Position numbers and translations under genes: made by a program | Source of the DNA: Beduinella massiliensis | Lineage (GTDB): Bacteria; Bacillota; Clostridia; Christensenellales; Aristaeellaceae | Assembly: GCF_900199405.1 (NCBI RefSeq) | Contig: NZ_LT963430.1 | Span: forward strand, 3,317,605-3,381,604 | Direction: 5' to 3' | DNA: 64,000 nt | Notes under the pieces: model-generated | Told to the model about the DNA's origin: nothing | Seen by the model: only the letters and a program-made list of their open reading frames with translations | Databases searched by the model: none | Shown here: positions 33,961 through 45,338 of the stretch, one piece after another | How positions within the stretch are numbered: position 1 is the first letter of the stretch | How the letters are laid out: each line of letters begins with the position of its first letter

Positions 33961-34848
33961 ATGCCCGTTGTGGAAGTAAACTGCCTGACCAAGGTGCTGG
34001 AAGAAAAAAAGGTCCTGTCCGGCGTCTCGTTTTCCCTGCAGCCCGGCGAGCGCCTCGCCGTCGCGGGGCCCGCGGGCGCTGGAAAGACCACGCTGTGCCG
34101 CCTGCTGATGGGCATGCTCGTGCCCACCTCCGGCAGCGCGCGCATCTTCGGCCACGACGTGCTGCGGGGAGGCCGCATCTGCCGCCAGCTGACGGGCTAC
34201 ATGCCCGCCGGAACCGCGCTGTCTCAGCGGCTCACCGCCGGGGAGCACCTGCGGCAAATGCTTTCCTTTTATCCCCGCGCCTCCATAGGCTACGCCAAGG
34301 CGCTGCTCGACCGGCTGGAGCTGAACGCGGATCTCCTTCCCTGCGACATGACGCACGCGCAGGCGCGCCGCCTGCGCCTCGCCCTCGCGCTGGCCGTACA
34401 GCCCGAACTGCTCATCCTCGACGAGCCCTTCGCGCCCGGCTTTGAGGAAGCCGAGGACGCCTTCTTGGCGCAGGCGCTCGAATCGGAGATAAACGAGCGC
34501 ACCACGCTGATCCTGACCTGCCCGCATCTGGACGCCCCGCCGCTGCCCCTGACGCGCGCGCTGCTGCTGCGCGGCGGCGAGGTTCTCGCCGCCGGGACGC
34601 TGGACCGCCTGCGCCTGCCCTGCCGCCGGGTGTGTATCTCCGGCGCGGCGCCCGGCGACGAGGCGCTCCAAAAGCTGCGCGCCTTCTGCGTGGAGCGGGA
34701 GGCGGACGGCGTTTCCTTCTTCTACGACGGGGCGGCCGACGCGCTGCTGCTCGCGCTCGCCCCGCTGCACCCGCGCGAGGTCACGATCGAAAACGCCAGC
34801 GCGGACGACGTGCTCGTCCGCTCGCAGGCCGAAGGAGGGATGGAATGA
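33961..34848 (+). CDS. ABC transporter ATP-binding protein with degenerate signature
   Basis: A 295-residue ATPase of the exporter (CcmA/YhaQ-like) type. Walker A is GPAGAGKT (36-43), Walker B is LLILDEPFAP, and a C-terminal accessory domain (about 215-295) ends in the usual ASADDVLVR. The signature LSGGQ is replaced by MTHAQARRLRLALAL, where only the RRLRLALAL helix is kept. The ATG has GAAGGAGG upstream. The permease start overlaps its stop (ATGA). Substrate unknown; it could be a self-immunity or antibiotic-type exporter. Confidence 0.85.
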   Translation: MPVVEVNCLTKVLEEKKVLSGVSFSLQPGERLAVAGPAGAGKTTLCRLLMGMLVPTSGSARIFGHDVLRGGRICRQLTGYMPAGTALSQRLTAGEHLRQMLSFYPRASIGYAKALLDRLELNADLLPCDMTHAQARRLRLALALAVQPELLILDEPFAPGFEEAEDAFLAQALESEINERTTLILTCPHLDAPPLPLTRALLLRGGEVLAAGTLDRLRLPCRRVCISGAAPGDEALQKLRAFCVEREADGVSFFYDGAADALLLALAPLHPREVTIENASADDVLVRSQAEGGME

Positions 34849-35558
34849 ACCTGCTTTTTCTGGAAATTCGCCGGCTTCTGCCCCGCGCGGCGCTGCACGG
34901 CGTCCTGGTCGGCCTGTGCGCCCTGCTGCTGGTGCTCTACGCGCGCATGAACAGCTTTTTCGGCCTGCTCCGTTCCCTGCGTTTCCTCCTTCCTTCCCTG
35001 CCCGGCCTGCTGCTGGACGTCCTGTACCTCTATTGCTTCCTCTTTGCGGCCGGCAGCGGCGCGCACGCCCTCAGCTTTGCGGACGACCCCGATTCCCGGG
35101 AGGACCGCTTTTCCCTGCCGCTCAGCCGCGAGCAGCTCGCGCTCTCCTGCCTCGTCGCGCGCCTTTGCGCGCTGACGCTCTTCGCGCTGTGCGCGGGCGC
35201 GGCCGTGTCGCTGGGGGCGATGGCCTTCGGCGGCGCGACGCGCACCTCTGCCCTGCCCCAGGCGGCCGCCCTGCGCTTCCCGGCGCTGCTCTGCGCGTTT
35301 CTGGTGGGCTTCGCTTTCTCCGGCCAATGCCTGCGGGCGGAGCATGCGCTGCTTTTGACGCTGCTCTGTTTTTTCCTGCTGCACGGCGCGGCGCTGCTCG
35401 CCTACGCGGGGATTGGGCCCTCCTTTTTGCTGTACCTGTCGCCCGTGTTCACGTTTTCCGCCCGCATCAGGGTCCTGCCCGCCCTGCTGTGGGGCGCGGC
35501 AGGCCTCGGGTGCATCCCCCTGGCGCTGCTGCGATTCAACCGGCGCGACCTGCTATAA
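34845..35558 (+). CDS. ABC-2-type membrane protein partner
   Basis: A 237-residue protein with about six hydrophobic helices and a cytoplasmic loop carrying DDPDSREDRFSLPLSREQLA, the feature of ABC-2 permeases in which the enzyme-like SLPLSR motif follows the first helix pair. It is coupled to the ATPase by a four-base overlap. No family-specific function can be assigned. Confidence 0.8.
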   Translation: MNLLFLEIRRLLPRAALHGVLVGLCALLLVLYARMNSFFGLLRSLRFLLPSLPGLLLDVLYLYCFLFAAGSGAHALSFADDPDSREDRFSLPLSREQLALSCLVARLCALTLFALCAGAAVSLGAMAFGGATRTSALPQAAALRFPALLCAFLVGFAFSGQCLRAEHALLLTLLCFFLLHGAALLAYAGIGPSFLLYLSPVFTFSARIRVLPALLWGAAGLGCIPLALLRFNRRDLL

Positions 35559-35574
35559 AAGGAGGCATGACGCC

Positions 35575-36339
35575 GTGCGGATGCCCGAAATGATCCTCTT
35601 TGACTACGGCCATACCCTGCTATCAGAGCCCGGCAGCGATCCTTTGCGGGGCCAGCGGGCGCTGTCCCCCTACGTGACGCGCAATCCGCGCGGCCTTGGC
35701 ACAGAGGAAATCTGCGCGTTTTCCACGCAGCTCTTTAAGGAAGCGGGCGCCGCGCGCGCCGGCGGGTTCGAGCTGCACAACTTCGCGTTCCAGCGCCTGC
35801 TGTACGAGTCCCTGGGCATCGAGTTCTCCCTTTCCTGGGCGCAGGCGGAACGCGTCTTCTGGGACGGCATGTCGCCGGGGGCGGTCATGCCCGGCGCGCG
35901 GGAAATGCTGCTCAGCCTTCAGGCCCTAGGCATCCGAACGGGCGTCGTGAGCAACATCTCGTTTTCGGGCGAGTCCCTGCGCGAGCGCCTGTGCCGCCTT
36001 TTGCCGGACAGCCGCTTTGAGTTTGTCATCGCCTCCAGCGAGTACATGGTCAGAAAGCCGAATCCGCGCATCTTCCGCCTGGCGCTTCAAAAGGCCGGGC
36101 TCTCCCCCGACCGCGTCTGGTTCTGCGGCGACAACGTCCGCGCCGACGTGGAGGGCGCTCACGCGGCGGGGCTCTTCCCCGTGTGGTACGAAGGCGAGTC
36201 GGGCGAGCCGGATTACGACGTCCGCCTCGACCCGCTGGGCCCGCCCCGCTGCCCGCACCTGCACATCCGCCGCTGGTGCGAGCTCACGGAGCGCCTCCAA
36301 GCGCTCGCGCACCCCCTTTCCCCCGCAAATTTTTCATAA
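35575..36339 (+). CDS. HAD-superfamily hydrolase
   Basis: A 254-residue haloacid-dehalogenase phosphatase. Motif I is LFDYGHTLL, in which the second catalytic Asp of DXD is Tyr-Gly (D-Y-G), a known variant. Motif II is GVVSNIS, the Lys is in MVRKPNPRIF, and motif IV is WFCGDNVRADVEGA. The cap lies after motif I (subfamily IA). GTG at 35575 is nine bases after AGGAGG; ATG at 35581 is the alternative. It is the last gene of the ABC exporter operon, and its substrate is unknown. Confidence 0.88.
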   Translation: MRMPEMILFDYGHTLLSEPGSDPLRGQRALSPYVTRNPRGLGTEEICAFSTQLFKEAGAARAGGFELHNFAFQRLLYESLGIEFSLSWAQAERVFWDGMSPGAVMPGAREMLLSLQALGIRTGVVSNISFSGESLRERLCRLLPDSRFEFVIASSEYMVRKPNPRIFRLALQKAGLSPDRVWFCGDNVRADVEGAHAAGLFPVWYEGESGEPDYDVRLDPLGPPRCPHLHIRRWCELTERLQALAHPLSPANFS

Positions 36340-36344
36340 AACCC

Positions 36345-36372
36345 TTTACATTTCCCGCGCGGTGAATATAAT
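36345..36372 (+). promoter_or_regulatory. promoter of the T-box-ileS operon
   Basis: -35 TTTACA (36345-36350), 16-bp spacer, -10 TATAAT (36367-36372), just upstream of the T-box leader. Confidence 0.75.
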
Positions 36373-36379
36373 AGTAAGG

Positions 36380-36664
36380 TAATAACAAAAAACGCGATGA
36401 TCGAGACGTGCGCATGTGCGGCGCAAAGCGAGCCGGCGGGGCGTTTGCCCAGGGTGAAAGGCCGGAGGCCAGGCATGCGTCTGAATCACTCGGGAGCGGT
36501 CCACGCGAAGCGCGCGGCCTTCGGGCGGCGGCGGAGCGCGGAACGGCCTTGTCCCCCGTCAGCGGGACGGACGGATGCCGCATCCGTCCGCAGAGCGGGC
36601 GCATTGCGCCAATTTGGGTGGTACCGCGAAGTCCTTCGTCCCATTTCGGGACGGAGTTTTTTTA
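36380..36664 (+). ncRNA. T-box riboswitch (isoleucine)
   Basis: A leader of about 285 bases ends in the T-box core GGGTGGTACCGCGAA (36616-36630), which pairs with the tRNA acceptor end, then a terminator stem CTTCGTCCC/GGGACGGAG (36634-36656) with a run of seven T. The candidate specifier codon ATC (36485-36487) is in CTGAATCACTCGGGAG, the usual 3' side of stem I. Uncharged tRNA-Ile would favour the antiterminator and allow ileS transcription. Confidence 0.9.
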
Positions 36665-36697
36665 TGCCTCAAACCACCATCGCAAGGAGGATTCCCC

Positions 36698-39823
<3,126 letters not shown>

Positions 39824-39829
39824 TCAAAG

Positions 39830-41221
39830 ATGAAAATCGTCATCCTGGGCGCGGGGGCATATGAGCTTGCCCCCGCCCTTTTGGACGATCTGTTCGTCCA
39901 AACCCATACCGTCTGCGACCTGTGGCTCGTGGACGACAGCCTCGACGTGGCGGAGCTGACCGCCCGCGCCGCGCAGGCGCTGGCCAAGGCCGCCGCGATC
40001 CCCGCCCGCTTCTTCTACACCGCCAACCCGCGCAAGGCGCTCTCCGGCGCGGACTACGTGCTCCTGTGCCGCGACGCATGCGGCCCGCAGGCGTTCCTGC
40101 GCGACCAAAAGGCGCTGGACGCCATCGGCCTGGGCAAACAGGCCCGCCCCTTCGGCGGCATCGCCGGGGCGATGAGCACCCTGCGCGCGGGCGGGCTGCT
40201 CATGGACCTTTGCGAACAGATGCAGCGCGAGTGCCCGCAGGCCGTGCTGATCGTCGCCTCCGGCCCCGCCGCGCGGCTGTGCGAGGTGGCGCAGCGCTTC
40301 GGCGGCATCCGCGCGCTGGGCCTCTCCCCCGCGCCCTACGAGGCGGCCGCGCGCTTTCAGGCGCTGCTTTGCGCAAAGGACGCGCCCGAGGTCGCCTGCG
40401 CGGGCACGGAGGGCTTCTCCTGGGCGCTTTCCGTCAAGCAGGACGGCCTCGACAGGCTGGAGGACGTCAAGCAGCGCCTGCTCCTCGACGCCGCGGCCTT
40501 CCGCGCCCGCGAAAAGGAGAAACGGGAAAAGGAGCGGCAGCAGGCCAAGGAGCAGGACGATCGTCTCTCCTTTGACGAACTGCTCAAGGCCCCCGCGAAG
40601 GAGGAGCGCCCCGACCTGATCTCCGCCCAGTACGTGGACTGGTACGACGCCGTGCCCGCCACGGGCGGGGAGTGGCAGCTCCTTCAGGACACGCCCGAAA
40701 GCCCTCGGCTCACGGCGTTCCCCCTGCGCTATGGCGAGGCCGATCAGGAGCTGCGGCTGCGCCATCTGGCGTCGCTCGCCGTGCACGGCCCGCTCAAGGA
40801 AGAGGGCCGTGCCGCCTTTGAGGCGATGCTGCAATCGGGCGGCCCCCTGCGGCCCATCCGGCTCGTCCACGCGCTCAGCGGCCGCGCGGGCGCGCTGGCC
40901 GTGCCGGGGCTGATCCGTCCCAGCGACGGCTCGATTCCCTGCGTGGCGGACGGCCGCTTCATCCAGGTGCCCGCCGTCGTATCCGAGAGCGACGTCTTCA
41001 CGGAGCCCCTGCCGCCCTTCCCCATGGCGCTGGAGGAGCTGCTGGATCGGGTGACCGAGGCGAACCTGCTGTACGCACAGGCGGCGGCCTGCGGCGACCG
41101 CGTGGCGCTGCGCGAGGCGCTGGAGGCCGACCCCGCGACGGACGGCATCGACCTGCTCTACGCGCTGGACACGGTGGACGACCTGATAGAGCAAAGCAAA
41201 GACGTGCTCACGCGGTTCTGA
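39830..41221 (+). CDS. GH4-like NAD-dependent glycosidase homologue lacking metal ligands
   Basis: 463 residues. The opening MKIVILGAGAYELAPALLDD is a Rossmann dinucleotide site like that of family 4 glycosidases, followed by ADYVLLCRDACGPQAFLRDQ and a GGIAGAMSTLRAGGLLMDL region. In active GH4 enzymes a conserved Cys and His bind the catalytic Mn2+ (in GLCH-type sequence); here the corresponding ALGLSPAPYEAAARF has neither. A charged insertion (REKEKREKERQQAKEQDD) is also unusual. It begins six bases after ileS and has no promoter of its own, so it should be under T-box control. Function unknown; probably not a classical GH4 enzyme. Confidence 0.7.
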   Translation: MKIVILGAGAYELAPALLDDLFVQTHTVCDLWLVDDSLDVAELTARAAQALAKAAAIPARFFYTANPRKALSGADYVLLCRDACGPQAFLRDQKALDAIGLGKQARPFGGIAGAMSTLRAGGLLMDLCEQMQRECPQAVLIVASGPAARLCEVAQRFGGIRALGLSPAPYEAAARFQALLCAKDAPEVACAGTEGFSWALSVKQDGLDRLEDVKQRLLLDAAAFRAREKEKREKERQQAKEQDDRLSFDELLKAPAKEERPDLISAQYVDWYDAVPATGGEWQLLQDTPESPRLTAFPLRYGEADQELRLRHLASLAVHGPLKEEGRAAFEAMLQSGGPLRPIRLVHALSGRAGALAVPGLIRPSDGSIPCVADGRFIQVPAVVSESDVFTEPLPPFPMALEELLDRVTEANLLYAQAAACGDRVALREALEADPATDGIDLLYALDTVDDLIEQSKDVLTRF

Positions 41222-41238
41222 CGGCCGCGCGCTGCACC

Positions 41239-41337
41239 TGTGAAGCATGTGAAGGCTGTGCAGGCCGCTTCTATAATACCTTTTTCCTCTATACACTCCC
41301 AGTAGGTCAGCCTTCACAGCTTTCACAGCCTTCACAC
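41239..41337. repeat. mirrored arrays of 9-bp repeats around a TATAAT box
   Basis: Left array: TGTGAAGCA, TGTGAAGGC, TGTGCAGGC (41239-41265). Right array, inverted: CCTTCACAG, CTTTCACAG, CCTTCACAC (41311-41337). The 45-bp core between is AT-rich and holds TATAAT at 41272-41277. The arms can pair over about 20 bases with three mismatches. It fills the gap between the GH4-like and methyltransferase genes. Possible operator array, attenuator or hairpin; nothing similar is seen elsewhere in the window. Confidence 0.7.
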
Positions 41338-41355
41338 ATTTGAAAGGAGCCATCC

Positions 41356-42228
41356 ATGTACTTAGCATCGAACTGGCAGGATTACGAGGTGCTCGACTGC
41401 GGCGGAGGCGAGAAGCTGGAGCGCTGGCAGGACGTGATCCTGCGCCGCCCCGACCCGCAGGCCATCTGGCCTCAGCAGGACCCGGCGCTGTGGGATAAAG
41501 CCGACGCCTGGTATCACCGCAGCGAGCGCGGCGGCGGCGAGTGGGAATTTTTCAAGCGCCTGCCCGAGCGCTGGACCGTCCGCTACGGCGACCTTTCCTT
41601 CTACGTGCGGCCCACGGGCTTCAAGCACACGGGCCTCTTCCCGGAGCAGGCCGTCAACTGGGACTGGATGCGCGGCCTCGTGTCCGGGGCCGTCCGCGCG
41701 GGCCGCACGCCCCGCGTGCTCAACCTCTTCGCCTACACCGGCGGGGCGACGATGGCCTGCGCCGCGGCGGGCGCGCAGGTCTGCCACGTGGACGCGGCGA
41801 AGGGCATGATGCAGTGGGCGAGGGAAAACCGCGCGCTGTGCGGCATCCCGGAGGATCGCACGCGCTGGATCATCGACGACGCGCTCAAGTTCGTGCAGCG
41901 CGAAAAGCGGCGCGGCAGCCTGTACGACGGCATCCTCATGGATCCGCCCAGCTACGGGCGCGGGCCCGGCGGCGAGGTCTGGAAGCTGGAAAACGAGCTG
42001 TACGGCCTGGTCGCGGCCTGCGCGGAGGCGCTGTCGGACGACCCGCTGTTCTTCCTCATCAACAGCTACACCACAGGCCTGCAGGCCTCCGTGCTCAAGA
42101 ACATGATCGACATGACCGTGGGCAAGCGCCATGGCGGCGTCAGCGCGGCGGACGAGATCGGCCTGCCCGTGACGGCGGGCGGCGTCCTTCCCTGCGGCGC
42201 ATCCGGCAGGTGGCAGCGCCATGACTGA
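41356..42228 (+). CDS. SAM-dependent RNA methyltransferase (RlmI/RlmK-like)
   Basis: A 290-residue class I methyltransferase. GFKHTGLFPEQAVNWDWM is the conserved N-terminal landmark of this family, LNLFAYTGGATMACAAAGA is motif I, HVDAAKGMMQWARENRALCG the acidic loop binding the adenosine ribose and ILMDPPSYGRGP the catalytic DPPS. This pattern fits 23S rRNA base methylases related to RlmI/RlmK; exact position unknown. The following pseudouridine synthase overlaps it by 8 bases, an RNA-modification pair. Confidence 0.85.
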   Translation: MYLASNWQDYEVLDCGGGEKLERWQDVILRRPDPQAIWPQQDPALWDKADAWYHRSERGGGEWEFFKRLPERWTVRYGDLSFYVRPTGFKHTGLFPEQAVNWDWMRGLVSGAVRAGRTPRVLNLFAYTGGATMACAAAGAQVCHVDAAKGMMQWARENRALCGIPEDRTRWIIDDALKFVQREKRRGSLYDGILMDPPSYGRGPGGEVWKLENELYGLVAACAEALSDDPLFFLINSYTTGLQASVLKNMIDMTVGKRHGGVSAADEIGLPVTAGGVLPCGASGRWQRHD

Positions 42229-42937
42229 TTTTCGCGGCGTCCGGGTCGTCTACGAGGACAACCACCTGCTCGTCGCCCTAAAGCCCCCGAACATGCCGAC
42301 CCAGGCGGACGACAGCGGCGACGCGGACCTCCTCTCCACCATGAAGGACTACGTGAAGCAGGCCTATCAAAAGCCGGGGGCCGTCTACCTGGGGCTCGTG
42401 CACCGGCTGGACCGGCCCGTCGGCGGGCTCGTGGTGCTCGCGCGCACGTCCAAGGCGGCGGCGCGGCTCAGCGAGCAGGTGCGGAAAAAGACCCTTTCGC
42501 GCGGCTACCTGGCCGTCGCGCAGGGGCGGGCGCAGGCGCGGGCGGAGCTTTGCGATTGGCTGCTCAAGGACGGCGCGCGCAACACCGTCCGCGTTGTGGC
42601 GGGGGGCACGGCGGGCGCGAAGGACGCGCGGCTGCGCTACTACGCCTGCGGGGAACGGGACGGCCTTTCGCTCGTGCGCGTGCGCCTCTACACCGGGCGC
42701 TCGCACCAGATACGCGTGCAGATGCAGCACGCGGGGCTCCCGCTCTGGGGCGACGCGCGCTACGGCGGCGGGCAGCCCGGGGAGCAGATCGCGCTCTGGG
42801 GCGCTTTTCTGCACCTGACGCACCCCACGAAGGGCGAGCGGCTGTGCTTCTACGCGCCGCCGCCCGCTCAGGCGGAGCCCTGGCGGCGCTTTGATCTGCC
42901 GGAGACGTTCCCAGAGCTCGAAGAGGAGGACGAATGA
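42221..42937 (+). CDS. RluA-family RNA pseudouridine synthase
   Basis: A 238-residue enzyme that isomerises uridines in rRNA or tRNA. The catalytic Asp64 lies in the family motif HRLDRPVGGL. The start YEDNHLLVALKPPNMPTQ, the Tyr in LSRGYLAVAQG and RLYTGRSHQIRVQMQHAGLP are typical. No S4 domain, so it is the short RluA/YtzG-like form. Coupled to the methyltransferase upstream and to the small membrane protein downstream by short overlaps. Confidence 0.93.
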   Translation: MTDFRGVRVVYEDNHLLVALKPPNMPTQADDSGDADLLSTMKDYVKQAYQKPGAVYLGLVHRLDRPVGGLVVLARTSKAAARLSEQVRKKTLSRGYLAVAQGRAQARAELCDWLLKDGARNTVRVVAGGTAGAKDARLRYYACGERDGLSLVRVRLYTGRSHQIRVQMQHAGLPLWGDARYGGGQPGEQIALWGAFLHLTHPTKGERLCFYAPPPAQAEPWRRFDLPETFPELEEEDE

Positions 42938-43269
42938 TGCTCAAAAAACTGCCCTATCGCATGATCGGCTGCATCGCGGCCTACATCCTGTGTGGCTATC
43001 TGCTGCCCGGCATCGCGCACGACGGCTTTGCGACGCTGCTCTTCACCGGCGCGCTCGCGGGCGCGATTGCGCAGGTGCTGCGCCCGGCGCTCTTGCAGCT
43101 TCACCGCCTGCCCGGCAAGTATACGGCCCTGGCGCTCGGCTATCTGGTGGACGTGCTGATCGTGCTGGCCCTGAGCCGCTTCGTTCCGGGCTTCTACGTC
43201 TCCAATCCCCTGTGGGCCCTGTGCATCGCGGCGGTGGAGCTGCTGCTGCGCGGGCTGCCGGTGTTTTAA
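42934..43269 (+). CDS. small four-helix membrane protein, YvlD/phage-holin-IV type
   Basis: 111 residues with four predicted membrane helices: IGCIAAYILCGYLLPGI, FATLLFTGALAGAIAQVL, ALALGYLVDVLIVLAL and NPLWALCIAAVELLLRG. The pattern ALAGAIAQVLRPALLQLHRLPG and LALSRFVPGFYV matches the YvlD/phage-holin-4 superfamily (normally INxxxRPxL). Overlaps the pseudouridine synthase by 4 bases. Function unknown; not necessarily phage-derived. Confidence 0.75.
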   Translation: MMLKKLPYRMIGCIAAYILCGYLLPGIAHDGFATLLFTGALAGAIAQVLRPALLQLHRLPGKYTALALGYLVDVLIVLALSRFVPGFYVSNPLWALCIAAVELLLRGLPVF

Positions 43270-43286
43270 AATCTGTCGGCATAAGC

Positions 43287-43323
43287 AAAATGTCGCGACC
43301 TGTACGGCCGCGACATTTTGTTT
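43287..43323 (+). terminator. terminator after the RNA-modification genes
   Basis: AAAATGTCGCG (43287-43297) pairs with CGCGACATTTT (43309-43319), followed by GTTT. Symmetric enough to work in both directions. Confidence 0.8.
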
Positions 43324-43361
43324 ATAAAACCCAGTAAAAACGTCTTAAAACAATCATCGCT

Positions 43362-43662
43362 TTATCCAATTCTATTTCCCGATTCGAAAATCACAAGAAT
43401 ATTCTTGCTTGAAAGCCAGAGCTCTAATTCATCTTTTATCGAGTCTATTTTATTAGAAGGAATATTAAAATCATCTAACCAGACTAAAAGCGTGCTTTCT
43501 TTTCTCGGCGCAAATTCTGCGATTGCATCGTATATATTGGTTCCGTCTATTATCTTTAAATCCTGATTATACATGAGTGCTGTTTTAAGTTCGAATTTAT
43601 ATCGATACAAAATATTTTCCGCTTTCTTTTAGTCTTACGATAAATTCCGATTTGTATATCAT
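43362..43662 (-). pseudogene. small AT-rich ORF with an apparent frameshift
   Basis: An ATG at 43662 opens MIYKSEFIVRLKESGKYFV, which stops soon after (TAA). In the +1 frame, starting at the run TTTTG, reading continues as YRYKFELKTALMYNQDLKII to FESGNRIG (82 codons, stop at 43362). The two parts join into a plausible protein of about 100 residues if one T of the run (around 43609-43612) is extra. No ribosome site is evident for either start. No family recognised; the sequence is strongly AT-rich against its neighbours. Either a decayed acquired gene or a sequencing error. Confidence 0.4.
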
Positions 43663-43719
43663 TCAAATTGCAAGCTTAATATAATCGCCATCTTCATAGT
43701 TATATACCCGTTTATTTTT

Positions 43720-44280
43720 TTATCGCTTATAAAAATCCCCGATCTTACCGAGATGTTTTCCGAGCGAATGATATTGTCCGGAATAAATCACCGGTTCAAA
43801 CGGAACTAAGTTAATTTCAAATGTATTCCCCACATCGATGCTTTCATCGATCTGGACATTCTTTATACGGCAAAAGAACGTATCCGATTCGCCGGTTTTG
43901 ATGGCCTCCGAAACTTCGCATTCGTATATCCAGCGGCTTGAATCCAACAGCGGCGCATAAACGTATTCACTTGCAGTATACGAATAAGAAATATTCCCGT
44001 CCCCACGATGCTCGGCGGATGAATTCCCAAAATAATCCACCAGCTCCAGCATGTCCACACTCACCAAATTCACGGAAAGCTGTCCGGTTCGCAATATGTT
44101 TTGTTTCGTTCGCTTTTTGCCATATATACTGACAACGATCAAATAATTTTCCCCTTCACAGGTAGCGCTGACCCATGTGATAGGAGCAAAGTTGGGCCGT
44201 CCATCCTCATTATACGTACCCACGATAAATGTGGGCTGCACGCACATCGAATAATTTGTGCCTATCGACTTTCTCTTCAT
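43720..44280 (-). CDS. flavin reductase-like FMN-binding protein
   Basis: A 186-residue split-barrel flavoprotein of the DIM6/NTAB (flavin reductase) family. The opening CVQPTFIVGTYNEDGRPNFAPITWVSATCE and the SIYGKKRTKQNILRTGQLSVNLVSV region (quoted in part) hold the FMN-binding strands; HSLGKHLGKIGDFYK is the conserved C-terminus. It likely reduces flavin or acts on a small oxidised substrate. The gene is AT-rich and stands alone within a 1-kb AT-rich patch together with the broken ORF, a sign of acquisition. Confidence 0.88.
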   Translation of the reverse strand: MKRKSIGTNYSMCVQPTFIVGTYNEDGRPNFAPITWVSATCEGENYLIVVSIYGKKRTKQNILRTGQLSVNLVSVDMLELVDYFGNSSAEHRGDGNISYSYTASEYVYAPLLDSSRWIYECEVSEAIKTGESDTFFCRIKNVQIDESIDVGNTFEINLVPFEPVIYSGQYHSLGKHLGKIGDFYKR

Positions 44281-44307
44281 ATGCGCCCCGGTTTCCCCTT
44301 TCTTATT

Positions 44308-45147
44308 TTACGCCTTGAACGCGATCATCGCGTAATCGCACAGCGGGCGGTAGCCGATCTTCTGGTAGATCCCGTTGGAGATGGGGTTCGCCAGGTCCGC
44401 GAACAGCGCGCAGTAGTCGTTTCCCCGGCGCAGGATCTCCTCGCTGAGCTGCGCGACGGCGGAGGAGGCGTAGCCGCGTCCCCGAAAGTAGGGCGGGGTA
44501 TATACGGGCCCCACGCTGCGCCCGTGCGGCATCTGGCGCGTCGTGCCTACGAGGCTGACCGGCTGTCCCTCCGCCTCCAGCAGGAAAAGATCTCCGCGCA
44601 CGACCATGGCGCGCTGCGCCTCCGCGTCCAACGGGCCGGGCGTGCCGAAACAGTCGCCCTCGAACGCGCTCTGCCAGTAGGGCAGGAAGTACAGGTCCCG
44701 TTCCGTCGCGGGGCGAAGCGTCCCGGCGCGCGGCACGTCCGCCACCGCGTCCAGCCGGTAGACCCGTTCCTCCATCTGCACCTGCATGGCGACGCCCGCC
44801 GCCTCGGCGTAATGGCGCGCGAACAGCAGGGCGAGCTCCTTTTCCCCGATCACCCCCGGCAGCGGCGCATCGTTTGAAAGCGACCGGGCGAGCTCCTCCA
44901 CGGCCCCGGCGTGCGCCGGCCCGTCCGGCGATACGAGGATCAGATTCTGCGGCGGGGTCCGCAGCGCGACCAGCACGTCCCTTTCCGCATCGTCCGTCAG
45001 GGTCGCCATGAACCAGTCGGTCTGCTCTTCGCCAAGCCCGCGCTCCAGAATGCCGACCGGCAGGTTGTTGAGAGCCTCGCGCGCCAGCAGAATAGGCCGC
45101 ACGCGCTCGTAAAACGCGCGCACGCTTTGAAAGATGGTAAGCCGCAT
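44308..45147 (-). CDS. GNAT-family N-acetyltransferase
   Basis: A 279-residue protein with a variable N-terminal half and a C-terminal GNAT fold (about 130-279). The acetyl-CoA loop reads PYFRGRGYASSAVAQLSE (R/Q-x-x-G-x-G/A), preceded by SVGPVYTPP and followed by FADLANPISNGIYQKIGYRP. ATG at 45147 is chosen because the promoter (-10 at 45191) overlaps the longer candidate start. Acceptor unknown. Confidence 0.88.
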   Translation of the reverse strand: MRLTIFQSVRAFYERVRPILLAREALNNLPVGILERGLGEEQTDWFMATLTDDAERDVLVALRTPPQNLILVSPDGPAHAGAVEELARSLSNDAPLPGVIGEKELALLFARHYAEAAGVAMQVQMEERVYRLDAVADVPRAGTLRPATERDLYFLPYWQSAFEGDCFGTPGPLDAEAQRAMVVRGDLFLLEAEGQPVSLVGTTRQMPHGRSVGPVYTPPYFRGRGYASSAVAQLSEEILRRGNDYCALFADLANPISNGIYQKIGYRPLCDYAMIAFKA

Positions 45148-45190
45148 TTTTGCACCCGCTTTCCTCAGAATTGCATGGAAGTTATCGTCC

Positions 45191-45218
45191 ATTATAGCGT
45201 AGGATTTGAAAATATCAA
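45191..45218 (-). promoter_or_regulatory. promoter of the GNAT gene
   Basis: Leftward -35 TTGATA (45213-45218), 16-bp spacer, -10 TATAAT (45191-45196). It rules out a start codon at 45192. Confidence 0.65.
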
Positions 45219-45338
45219 TCCCTTCCGGCAGTTTTCTTTCGCGGGGGGCGCTTTGCGCACGCCCCGCGTTTCCCGCGCATAGGGTAATGCGGGAACCCCT
45301 GACACATAAATTCGCGCGTATGAAAAGGAGCGCTCATC

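Noticed and set aside
42934-43269. Prophage remnant, because of the holin-like protein
   Set aside because: No lysin, structural or integrase genes nearby; the protein family is common in chromosomal operons and is coupled to an RNA-modification gene.
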